From assembly GCA_903903635.1 (NCBI GenBank), contig CAIUZK010000218.1, positions 1-38,036 of the forward strand: DNA of 38,036 bases, in the 5' to 3' direction. The position numbers and the translations under genes are program-made. A model generated the notes under the pieces. It searched no databases, was not told the origin of the DNA, and was given only the letters and a program-made list of their open reading frames with translations. Positions 7,970-15,706 of this stretch are shown one piece after another. Numbering within the stretch: position 1 is the first letter of the stretch; the number at the start of each line of letters is the position of its first letter. Origin of the DNA: an uncultured Bacteroidota bacterium (GTDB lineage: Bacteria; Bacteroidota; Bacteroidia; Chitinophagales; Chitinophagaceae).

Positions 7970-9331
7970 TTATGTTGTTTGATTCGTTTTCTTACTCAAT
8001 GCGTATTTTACCAGATAATAGAGCGGGAATCCAAGTATAAAGAGGATGAAACCGGAAATCGCAGCCTGGGGATTGGCATAAAACACACTGATATTGACAG
8101 CAAGGTATACAAGGATAAATATGGCAGGAAGCACAGGGTATCCTTTGATCTTGAAGATGTTCTTTGGCTCACCATCTTTTTGGGCGCGGTATCGTAGTAT
8201 AAATATTGCGGCAGCGGCAGTTATCAGGCTTATACTGTCGAAAAACATAACATGCTCCAGGATTTTCTGGAAGGAGGAAATAAAGAATAAGGTGATGAGA
8301 ATGAAGGAACAGAAAATGGTAAGTGAGAACTCCTGCACCTGGGTCTTGTGGTTGAACCGTTTAAATATCGGGGGAAGGATATTGTCTTCGGCCATGGCGA
8401 AATAGATACGGGGATTGCTCATGAGAGAAACATTGACATAGGCCATAACTGATAGGAACATAACTACAGAAACTACCTTGAAAGCAATACTGCCAAACAT
8501 AAGTCCCATGATATCGGATGCCAGGGTAGTGGAATGTGCCAGGCCGGAAAAACCTAACACCTTGTAATAAGAGTAGTTGACTAAAAGGTAAACGAGCAGG
8601 ATAATGGTAATGCCATAGAATATGGCCCGGGGCATGGTTTTGTTGGCATTGGGTATATCATTGCCGAAATTCATGGTTTGCTGGTAGCCACCGTAAGCGA
8701 AAAATACAGGAATAAAGCACATGGCAAACGCTTTGAACATTTCGGATGTGGAGTGTTGCTGAACAATAGCTACTTCCTGCGCATGATCACCCCTGACAAA
8801 GAAGACCGCACTGATAAGCAGTACCAGCATGCCGAGCTTGATGAGCATTAATCCGTTCAGGAATTTGGCACTCACCCGAATGCCAATCATGTTGATGATG
8901 TACAGTATAATGGTCGACGTTACTGTTATGAGGGGTATAGCCGTGCCGTGGGCCATACCGGGCAACAACACAGGGGCTATATATTCGGCGCCCATAATGG
9001 CCACACCTGCTGTGGCGCCTGCATTGCTTATGACAATGATCCAATTGACCATGAAGGCAAAGCAAGGGTGGTAACAATGGGAAAATATCTTGTAAAAGCC
9101 ACCAGCAACGGGGTAGCGCGAACCGATCTCGGCAAAAGTGAGTGCGCCTATAAAACTTACAATGGCCCCGGTGATCCATGCCAGGAAAAATATCAGAGGT
9201 ATGCCTGCTTTAAGCGCTACCTCGGCAGGCACACGGAAGATACCCATGCCGATAACCAACCCTGCGACGATCATGGTGAGGTCGAAGGTTTTGAGCTGGG
9301 GTTTTATTTTGTCCTGTTGGTTTTTTTCCAT
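7970..9331 (-). CDS. APC-family amino-acid permease
   Basis: 453 residues with about 12 hydrophobic segments. The unwound first helix carries VIGMGIFRVPAEVALKAG (residues about 26-43), the substrate-binding glycine motif of the APC superfamily. The loop after helix 2 has the family's SRYPVAGGFYKIF. A conserved FAYGGYQQTMNFGNDIPNANK in the middle resembles the LAT/YfnA-type amino-acid transporters. Transport of an amino acid by exchange or proton symport is the usual role; the substrate is not predictable. The ATG at 9331 leads straight into a charged cytoplasmic N-terminus (KNQQDKIKPQLKTFD). It overlaps nothing and is followed 13 bases later by the GyrI-like gene. Confidence 0.88.
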   Translation of the reverse strand: MEKNQQDKIKPQLKTFDLTMIVAGLVIGMGIFRVPAEVALKAGIPLIFFLAWITGAIVSFIGALTFAEIGSRYPVAGGFYKIFSHCYHPCFAFMVNWIIVISNAGATAGVAIMGAEYIAPVLLPGMAHGTAIPLITVTSTIILYIINMIGIRVSAKFLNGLMLIKLGMLVLLISAVFFVRGDHAQEVAIVQQHSTSEMFKAFAMCFIPVFFAYGGYQQTMNFGNDIPNANKTMPRAIFYGITIILLVYLLVNYSYYKVLGFSGLAHSTTLASDIMGLMFGSIAFKVVSVVMFLSVMAYVNVSLMSNPRIYFAMAEDNILPPIFKRFNHKTQVQEFSLTIFCSFILITLFFISSFQKILEHVMFFDSISLITAAAAIFILRYRAQKDGEPKNIFKIKGYPVLPAIFILVYLAVNISVFYANPQAAISGFILFILGFPLYYLVKYALSKKTNQTT

Positions 9332-9430
9332 GAGCAGTAAATCAATGGCTATAAAGCTATATAAATTGAATTTAGTTCACAGAAAATATTTATTATAAGT
9401 AAAGGGTAAAGAGACACAAATTTTAAATGG

Positions 9431-10408
9431 TTAAAGGCTGTTTTGGTATCTCATACCAGCCAGCGAAAGGGCTGCATAATCGCCAATCTGTGCGCCCAGG
9501 GCTGCGGGTAAGATCCGGCAAACGTTGCGGGCAACAGGTAGGGCTTCATTGTTTAAAACTTCGTTCATAGCTGGTTCAAGCAGAGAACGGGCATGGCAGA
9601 AGATGCCGCCAATAACGATCAGCTCAGGGTTAAGGATATCAATTAATACTGAAAGGCCCATGCCGAGGTAGTGCCCGCAGTTTTTGTATATATCAATGGC
9701 TATAGGGTCGCCATTGTAAGCAGCAGCCGTTACTGATTGGGCCGTGATCGAGGACAGGCCTTCAGCGTTAAGGCAAAACGAGGGTGGGATACCGGCTTCT
9801 ATCAGCGCCATTGCCCTGGATCGGGCAAGACGGGCAATGCCACCGCCGCTACAGAACCCTTCGAAAGAGCCTGCCTTGCCAAAGCCAATGGGCCCGGTTT
9901 GGGCCAAACGAATATGGCCAACCTCTCCTGCTGAGTCTGATGTGCCTGAATAGAGCTGGTTATTAAAAATGAGCCCTGCTCCAATGCCGGTGCCAAAAGT
10001 CAGGAAGATCATATTGGTAAAGCCCCTGCCAGCGCCATACTGCCACTCGGCAACAGCGCATGCATTGGCATCATTCTGCAAAACAGGCCTTATGCCAAAT
10101 GCCTGCTCCAGCAAATCAACAATGGGTATATTGTTCCAGCCCGGCAGGTTGGGAGGAGAAAGTATGATGCCCCTTGCACTATCCAGTGGCCCTCCGCACG
10201 ATATTCCGATTCCAGTTAACTGATCAGGACGAACTGAATTGTTGTTCAGCAATTGGTGTGCATGACTAATGAGGGTATTTACTTGATTGAGGGCAGGGCC
10301 AGCGGTGGGTATGATTGCTTTTTCGACAATGCCTATAGTATTTCCGGTTTCTTTTTGCCCAAGAATTACCGCACATTTGGTGCCTCCGATATCAAAACCT
10401 AACAACAT
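9431..10408 (-). CDS. ROK-family sugar kinase with a degenerate zinc motif
   Basis: 325 residues, full length for ROK kinases. The ATP-binding DIGGTK motif is at residues 6-11, the catalytic aspartate is D113 (QNDANA), the second phosphate loop is FGTGIGAGL, and GEVGHIRL places E162 and the histidine H165. The usual zinc-binding CxCGxxGCxE motif reads IGFGKAGSFE (174-183), so all three cysteines are replaced while H165 and E183 remain. The protein may be zinc-independent or have drifted from sugar kinase activity. Otherwise it should phosphorylate a hexose such as glucose or N-acetylmannosamine. There is no helix-turn-helix N-terminus, so it is not a ROK repressor. It is first in the minus-strand series and has a promoter-like element just upstream. 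Confidence 0.86.
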   Translation of the reverse strand: MLLGFDIGGTKCAVILGQKETGNTIGIVEKAIIPTAGPALNQVNTLISHAHQLLNNNSVRPDQLTGIGISCGGPLDSARGIILSPPNLPGWNNIPIVDLLEQAFGIRPVLQNDANACAVAEWQYGAGRGFTNMIFLTFGTGIGAGLIFNNQLYSGTSDSAGEVGHIRLAQTGPIGFGKAGSFEGFCSGGGIARLARSRAMALIEAGIPPSFCLNAEGLSSITAQSVTAAAYNGDPIAIDIYKNCGHYLGMGLSVLIDILNPELIVIGGIFCHARSLLEPAMNEVLNNEALPVARNVCRILPAALGAQIGDYAALSLAGMRYQNSL

Positions 10409-11002
10409 AATTCAGCGCTGATTTGATTCAGACCAAATATAAATTAATTCCTTTGTGTTCTGCTGGTTATTTGTGATGGATAAGGATCAGGGAAAGGTAA
10501 TGGATAATATATTTTATCACCATGATACAACCGGCAACCATTGATTAAAGCAATAATGGCGATAAACAATACGTGCGGTCTTGACCGGATTTTTTTTCAG
10601 GATGCTTCAATCAGGGGTGATAATTTGGTATAGAACGAAATTATTTCAAAAAATAAATTCGGAAAAGGTCAGGGATTTTCGGTGTATATGACCATCGTCA
10701 TAAAATTGCAAGTAGATACATGCTATCTTTACCTTAGGAATAATCAGCATCTATTTAGAAGTAAGAATAGTGAGTTAATATATTACTGCATTTCTTTCCC
10801 CTTAATTGAAAATATGAAGAAGCTGAGCAATATTCTTGCATGAGTATTTTTTGGAATAATGTATGATTTTTAATAAAGTTGCTTGCCGGTAAATCTGCCT
10901 TCAATGCAACCAGAGTGACAATTTTGAAGTTTGATTTAGGATAAAAGTTTTTGAGCCTACAGGCGTGGACAAAATAACAGACCCGGAAAATAATAGTATC
11001 AG
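10409..11002. other. Intergenic region between divergent ROK and plsC genes
   Basis: 594 bases, AT-rich, with no open frame of protein character. Besides the ROK promoter element it holds a short inverted repeat CGGTCTTGACCG at 10576-10587 followed by eight T (10590-10597). That is terminator-like on the plus strand, although no gene is transcribed into it from the left. No clear plsC promoter is seen. Confidence 0.45.
10434..10441 (-). promoter_or_regulatory. Possible -7 element of the ROK gene
   Basis: On the minus strand TATATTTG matches TAnnTTTG, 25 bases before the start codon at 10408. No TTG sits at the -33 position, so this is a half-match. Confidence 0.42.
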
Positions 11003-11749
11003 ATGAACATAGTCAGAAGCATATTGCGCCGTATTTACCTTGTGTACGCAATGACCCTATTCACTTCCACCATGCTAGTGGTATTTCTTCCCGTATGTGT
11101 CATTTCTCTTTTACCCGAACCCAGCAGAGCCAGGAAATTGCATGTTGTGTTTAAGTTATGGATGGGCTTTTTTATGCCAATAGTATTTTGCCCTGTAAAA
11201 CGTAACGGTACACGGAATTTTAAAAAAGGAGAGCAATATGTGGTGGTTCTTAATCACAATTCGTTTGTTGATGGATCGATATCTTCACCCTGGATTCCCG
11301 GACCCAATAAAACCCTTTTAAAAGTTGAGATAGCTAAAGTGCCGTTATTTGGCAAAATATTTAAGACTGCCGCTATATTAGTGGACAGAAAGAAAGGATC
11401 CAGCCGGCAACAAAGCCTTATTAAAATGCAGGAAGTACTGGATATGGGGATTCATCTATGCCTATACCCTGAGGGTACAAGAAATAATACTAATGATCCA
11501 TTGCTGCCCTTTCATGACGGGGCATTCATTGTTGCTATAAAAGCCCAGAAACCTGTTATGCCGGGTGTGATATTCAATACCCGTAAAATACTTCCGGTAA
11601 ATAAAAAGTTGTGGGCTACTCCAAACCCCATCAGGATTGACTTTCTGGAACCAATACCTACTGCAGGACTAACGCTGAATGATTTGCAGGCACTAAAGGA
11701 AAATGTGCATAGAATTATGGCAGATCATTTTACCCTTCAAAATAAATAA
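11003..11749 (+). CDS. plsC: 1-acyl-sn-glycerol-3-phosphate acyltransferase (PlsC)
   Basis: 248 residues, typical for bacterial PlsC. It acylates lysophosphatidic acid at the membrane to give phosphatidic acid. A hydrophobic anchor covers residues about 12-36. The catalytic HX4D box is H85-N-S-F-V-D90, and the substrate-binding block YPEGTR has E157-R160. The phosphate-binding region LVDRKKGSSRQQS lies between them. The stop codon TAA at 11747-11749 runs directly into the 30-bp repeat found again at 11963, so an insertion or rearrangement has come right up to the gene end. Related acyltransferases (for example of aminolipid synthesis) share the motifs, so the exact acceptor is inferred. Confidence 0.85.
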   Translation: MNIVRSILRRIYLVYAMTLFTSTMLVVFLPVCVISLLPEPSRARKLHVVFKLWMGFFMPIVFCPVKRNGTRNFKKGEQYVVVLNHNSFVDGSISSPWIPGPNKTLLKVEIAKVPLFGKIFKTAAILVDRKKGSSRQQSLIKMQEVLDMGIHLCLYPEGTRNNTNDPLLPFHDGAFIVAIKAQKPVMPGVIFNTRKILPVNKKLWATPNPIRIDFLEPIPTAGLTLNDLQALKENVHRIMADHFTLQNK

Positions 11750-11777
11750 GGAACGATGATGAAATAACTCCCACCAT
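11748..11777 (+). repeat. 30-bp direct repeat, copy A
   Basis: Begins AAGGAACGATGATGAAAT and ends CCCACCAT. It matches 26 of 30 bases of copy B at 11963-11992 in the same orientation. Its first two bases are the end of the plsC stop codon. The two copies bracket the group II intron remnant. Confidence 0.7.
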
Positions 11778-11797
11778 CTTACTCGTTCTGTCCCATT

Positions 11798-11871
11798 GTC
11801 GAGTAGGCAAGAGGAGTTTCACCCCGAGCCGCTCACGGAACCGTACTTGATACTCTCGCATCATACGGCTC
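11798..11871 (-). mobile_element. Group II intron 3' remnant (domains V and VI)
   Basis: On the minus strand 11871-11838 is a textbook 34-nt domain V. The outer stem GAGCCGTA pairs with TACGGTTC and includes the catalytic AGC at positions 2-4. An inner stem GATGC/GTATC is capped by the GNRA tetraloop GAGA. About 40 nt follow as the domain VI region and end CCTACTCGAC at 11798, with the expected AY 3' terminus. There is no reverse transcriptase/maturase reading frame and no recognisable 5' end within the next kilobase, so this is a decayed fragment that cannot move on its own. Confidence 0.85.
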
Positions 11872-12353
11872 TTGTTATCTACACAAATGAACACCCGGCA
11901 TAAGCAAAGGCAGGTTGACATCAATAGAAACAGAGGACATTGGAACTTGTTAAAGTAGAACTAAGGAACGTTGACGAAATAAGTTCCACCATATTGCGAA
12001 GTTATATTTCTTTTATTAACTGCCATAGCTTTAGCGAAGGCATGTTTTATGAGGCGTAAAATCTGCGAATAATGCATTATTTTAAGACAGCTATGTAGAA
12101 AAGCGTAGTGCCGATATGTGGGATTAATATCACATAAAATTAGGTTTTTCGTTCGATAAAACAAAATAATCTCAGACTGCCAGCGATTCCGCATCAATAT
12201 AGTTTAATCATTTGCTAAGAATAATAGTAATAGAGCCCCGCCCCGCTACAATTGCAGGTATTGAAGATTATTTACGATAATATTTTGTTTTGCGGTGCCT
12301 CCTTTTTACTTTTACGTACCCGCCTTAGGAACGGGGTTAATACCAAATAAACA
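11872..12353. other. Non-coding stretch between intron remnant and IS remnants
   Basis: About 480 bases including repeat copy B. A 78-codon open frame on the minus strand (12197-11961) has no family character that I recognise, and its end overlaps copy B. It is probably decayed mobile-element DNA, given its neighbours on both sides. Confidence 0.4.
11963..11992 (+). repeat. 30-bp direct repeat, copy B
   Basis: Begins AAGGAACGTTGACGAAAT and ends TCCACCAT; four mismatches to copy A, same orientation, 215 bases apart. It also contains an imperfect inversion, GGAAC with GTTCC 13 bases later, which copy A lacks. Confidence 0.7.
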
Positions 12354-12620
12354 TCAAAAGACGGCATAAAAATCATCCAAATAATACTGGTAGCTGGTTA
12401 TAGATTTAATAGTTTCTGTATTGAGGTTTTGGATTGATGTGCATAAACGATTTGAAAGATCATCAAGCGTTTTGAAAATTTCTGTTGCTTTCTGGTCTTT
12501 TAGATAACGCCATATTTTCTCTGCTGGGTTCAGTTCCGGACTATATGGGGGAATAAAGAGCAAACCTATATTGGCCGGTATATTTAGTTGAGCTGCCTTA
12601 TGGAAAGCACCATTGTCCAG
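12354..12620 (-). pseudogene. IS630-family transposase, C-terminal fragment
   Basis: 88 codons ending at 12354. The frame enters at LDNGAFHKAAQLN (second catalytic Asp of the DDE triad) and continues LLFIPPYSPELNPAEKIW with the catalytic Glu, the hallmark of the IS630/Tc1-mariner DDE_3 domain. The first catalytic Asp and the N-terminal DNA-binding domain are absent. At 12620 the sequence switches to a different transposase (IS1634 type), so the fragment is non-functional. Confidence 0.85.
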
Positions 12621-12948
12621 CTATACGCTCATAATCCTTAGCCGTTGAGAGATCAAACAGTTGCTTTTCTTTAATTATAGCAAAATGTTGCTGGGCCAAG
12701 GTCTCTACCGCTTTGTCTTCTGGGGTGAATAAGCTTATAGAACTATTTCTGCTGTTCTTAACCAGTTCATCAATACGCCTAGCAAGCGCTTTCTTTTGTT
12801 CTGCATCAGGCAGTTCCTCAAGTGTGCCCAGATGAACGATGGTTTGATGGCGGACACTATTGTCATAGCGGTAGCTTTCACACATGCGATAGTGCATCCT
12901 GTAACCACCAGTGAGTTTGTTATGCTTGACAATTGCTTTTAAAAACAT
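12621..12948 (-). pseudogene. IS1634-type transposase, N-terminal fragment
   Basis: From ATG 12948 the frame reads MFLKAIVKHNKLTGGYRMHY, then CESYRYDNSVRHQTIVHLGTL and ELPDAEQKKALARRI. This is the characteristic N-terminus of IS1634-like transposases. After LSTAKDYERIAGQ the frame runs out of the family and meets the IS630 fragment near 12615-12630. The catalytic DDE core is therefore missing. The exact junction is uncertain by about ten bases because AGQW and LDNG overlap in different frames. Confidence 0.8.
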
Positions 12949-13382
12949 CAGGGCAAAGCTACATGCAATCATAACGCACTAACAACAGGCGATGGGGGGA
13001 CTACAACCTACTTTGAAAAACACAGTAGCTGAATTTCAACTAATTAAAAATTACATAAACAATAATAAGAGCAGTATTTAACAATTTCATCCCACATTTT
13101 TAACAAATCGCCCAAATAAGCCTGCAATGTGGGTTAATACTTTAGCTCAGTTTGCCGGCAGATCAGCAAAAATATTCAAAATATATCTATCCCTAAGATT
13201 AGATTTTCACCGATAATCGTTAAAAATGCTGCTCCCAGCCTTATAAAACACATAAACTCCTGACCATTAATTATCTTGCACCCCAATTGAAAACACCAGA
13301 AAGCATCCAGTGCGTTTTTGGGCCCAAAATTTAAACTTTAGACTCGCGACTTTAGACTTACGACTTTAGACTATTCAAAAAA
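12949..13382. other. Intergenic region upstream of metG
   Basis: 434 AT-rich bases. The left part may still be IS-derived; I could not identify terminal inverted repeats. TATCTTGCACCCC at 13272-13284 resembles a Bacteroidota -7 region with one T missing and could be the metG promoter, about 100 bases from the start codon. The last 46 bases contain the 14-bp tandem array. Confidence 0.45.
13337..13373 (+). repeat. 14-bp tandem repeat before metG
   Basis: Two full units, TTTAGACTCGCGAC and TTTAGACTTACGAC, and a partial third, TTTAGACTA, lie head to tail and end ten bases before the metG start codon. It sits in the presumed 5' leader. Confidence 0.85.
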
Positions 13383-15506
13383 ATGGATTACAAACGATAC
13401 TTAATAACCGCCGCCCTACCCTATGCCAATGGTCCGGTGCATATAGGTCACCTGGCGGGCTGCTACCTGCCTGCCGATATATATGTGCGCTACCTGAGGG
13501 CACAGAAAAGAGATGTGAAATTTGTTTGCGGCAGCGATGAGCATGGTGTACCTATTACCATTCGCGCCATGAAAGAAGGCATTACGCCACAGGATGTGGT
13601 AGATAAATACAATGGCATTATAAAAGAGAGCTTTGCCGATATGGGCATCTCCTTCGATATTTATTCCCGCACATCAAATGCTATCCACCACGATACCTCG
13701 CAGGCATTCTTCACTAAGTTGTTTAACGATGGTGTTTTTGAGGAGCGCGAAAGTGAGCAGTACTACGATGAGTCGAAAGACATCTTTCTGGCCGACCGGT
13801 ACATTACGGGTACATGCCCCGTATGCGGCAACGAAAATGCTTATGGCGACCAGTGCGAGCGTTGCGGCAGCACCCTTTCGCCCGAACAATTACTCAACCC
13901 GCGCAGCGCCCTCAGTAGTGCAGTACCTGTAAAGCGCAAAACCAAACACTGGTATTTCCCGCTCGATAAGTATGAGGGCTGGCTGAAAGAATGGATTGTA
14001 GATGGCAAAAAAGACGAGTGGAAGCCCAACGTATATGGCCAGTGCAAAAGCTGGATAGACAGTGGCCTGCAGCCTCGCGCCATGACCCGCGACAGCACAT
14101 GGGGCGTACCTGTGCCGCTGGCAGATGCCAAAGGCAAGGTGCTGTATGTTTGGTTTGATGCGCCTATTGGCTACATCAGTGCCACCAAGGAACTGACTAA
14201 CCAGTGGAGCGATTACTGGTGCAGCGAAGATACCAAGCTGGTCCATTTCATAGGCAAGGATAACATAGTGTTTCATTGCATCATTTTCCCGGCCATGCTC
14301 AAAGCCCACGGTGGTTTTGTATTGCCCGAGAATGTACCCGCAAATGAGTTTCTGAATATAGAAGGCGAAAAAGTTTCTACCTCGCGCAACTGGGCCGTTT
14401 GGGTAAACGAATATGTAAAAGACTTCCCCGATCAGCAGGATACGCTTAGATATGTTCTATGCTCCAATTCGCCCGAAACAAAGGATAATGACTTTACCTG
14501 GAAAGATTTTCAGGATCGCACCAACAACGAACTGGTATCCATTTTCGGCAATTTCATCAATCGCACATTTGTGCTGATGCATAAACTATGCAATGGCAAA
14601 GTGCCGCCTGTAAAGGATGAGTTAATCAACGATGCCGACAGGGCCCTTGCCGCCGAAATAGCCGCCTCCAAACAAAAAGTAGAAAATTGCCTGGAGCATT
14701 ATAAGTTCCGCGACGGGCTTTTTGAGGTGATAGACCTTGCACGCAAAGGCAACAAATACCTGCAGGACAATGCACCCTGGAGCCTTGCCAAGACTCCCGA
14801 ACTGCAACAGCAAAACCAGGCACGCATAGATATCTGCCTGCACCTTTGCCTGCAGCTTACTGCCAACCTGGCCATACTCGCAAATCCATTCCTGCCATTT
14901 ACCGCAGGCAAGATGTGCAAAATGATGAAGGTGGTAGATCGCATGCTCGACTGGGAAAATGCCGGTAAAACCAACCTGCTTAAAGTGGGTTATTCCCTTC
15001 GCGCCGCTGAGCTCCTCTTCCGCAAAATAGAAGATACCGAAGTGGCAGCCCAGGTAGAAAAACTTAAAATCAATTTAAAACAAGCAACCAGCCTGAAAAT
15101 GGAAAATACAGCACCAAAGCCGGCCGGGCAACCTGCACCCGCAATAGTGGCCGAAACACTGGAAGCGCCTGCCCAAAAACCTGAGATCACCATAGATGAT
15201 TTCATGAAAATGGATCTCAGAGCAGGAACCATAGTAAAAGCCGAAAAGGTAGAAAAAGCTGATAAGTTGCTGAAACTGGAGCTGGATATGGGCACCGAAA
15301 TGAGAACTGTCGTTTCAGGTATTGCTTTGCACTTCAAACCTGAAGATATCATTGGTAAGCAGGTTACAGTGGTGGCCAACCTTGCTCCCCGCAAAATGAG
15401 GGGCATCGAAAGCCGTGGCATGATATTAATGGCTCAGAATGGCGATGGCAGGCTCATTTTTGTTTCACCGCTTGAGGTGGCTGATAATGGCAGCGAGGTA
15501 AGGTAA
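13383..15506 (+). CDS. metG: Methionyl-tRNA synthetase with C-terminal tRNA-binding domain
   Basis: 707 residues. It charges tRNA-Met and initiator tRNA with methionine. The class I HIGH motif is at residues 20-23 (PYANGPVHIGHLAG). A zinc knuckle with CPVC and CERC lies at about 145-161, the KMSKS equivalent KVSTS is near 330 (EGEKVSTSR), and the helical anticodon-binding domain follows. After a Pro/Ala-rich linker (about 575-600) comes an EMAPII/Trbp111-type OB-fold domain (about 601-707: DFMKMDLRAGTIVKAE and APRKMRGIESRGM), which dimerises the enzyme and binds tRNA. This is the full-length MetG1 form. ATG 13383 gives the normal N-terminus. The next gene starts 200 bases later. Confidence 0.97.
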   Translation: MDYKRYLITAALPYANGPVHIGHLAGCYLPADIYVRYLRAQKRDVKFVCGSDEHGVPITIRAMKEGITPQDVVDKYNGIIKESFADMGISFDIYSRTSNAIHHDTSQAFFTKLFNDGVFEERESEQYYDESKDIFLADRYITGTCPVCGNENAYGDQCERCGSTLSPEQLLNPRSALSSAVPVKRKTKHWYFPLDKYEGWLKEWIVDGKKDEWKPNVYGQCKSWIDSGLQPRAMTRDSTWGVPVPLADAKGKVLYVWFDAPIGYISATKELTNQWSDYWCSEDTKLVHFIGKDNIVFHCIIFPAMLKAHGGFVLPENVPANEFLNIEGEKVSTSRNWAVWVNEYVKDFPDQQDTLRYVLCSNSPETKDNDFTWKDFQDRTNNELVSIFGNFINRTFVLMHKLCNGKVPPVKDELINDADRALAAEIAASKQKVENCLEHYKFRDGLFEVIDLARKGNKYLQDNAPWSLAKTPELQQQNQARIDICLHLCLQLTANLAILANPFLPFTAGKMCKMMKVVDRMLDWENAGKTNLLKVGYSLRAAELLFRKIEDTEVAAQVEKLKINLKQATSLKMENTAPKPAGQPAPAIVAETLEAPAQKPEITIDDFMKMDLRAGTIVKAEKVEKADKLLKLELDMGTEMRTVVSGIALHFKPEDIIGKQVTVVANLAPRKMRGIESRGMILMAQNGDGRLIFVSPLEVADNGSEVR

Positions 15507-15706
15507 GTGCAGCATATACGCCATCAATTATACTTTGACAGTATAGATAATGTATTGTAAATTTAGAGACTATAGGCAAGTAATTAAATTAAAAGTTTAA
15601 TTTTAAGGTTGAATTTTGGCTGTGATTGTTATTGAAAATCCGAAAATAACATTCTACCAGAAAAAGAAGCCCATGCACAGGGGTTCGGTTGTTTAAAATA
15701 ATTTCT

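Noticed and set aside
10576-10597. CGGTCTTGACCG plus T-run as a terminator
   Set aside because: The stem is only four to five pairs and no gene is transcribed into it from the left.
11961-12197. 78-codon minus-strand frame as a possible intron-encoded protein
   Set aside because: No reverse-transcriptase or maturase motif is present, and its end overlaps the 30-bp repeat.
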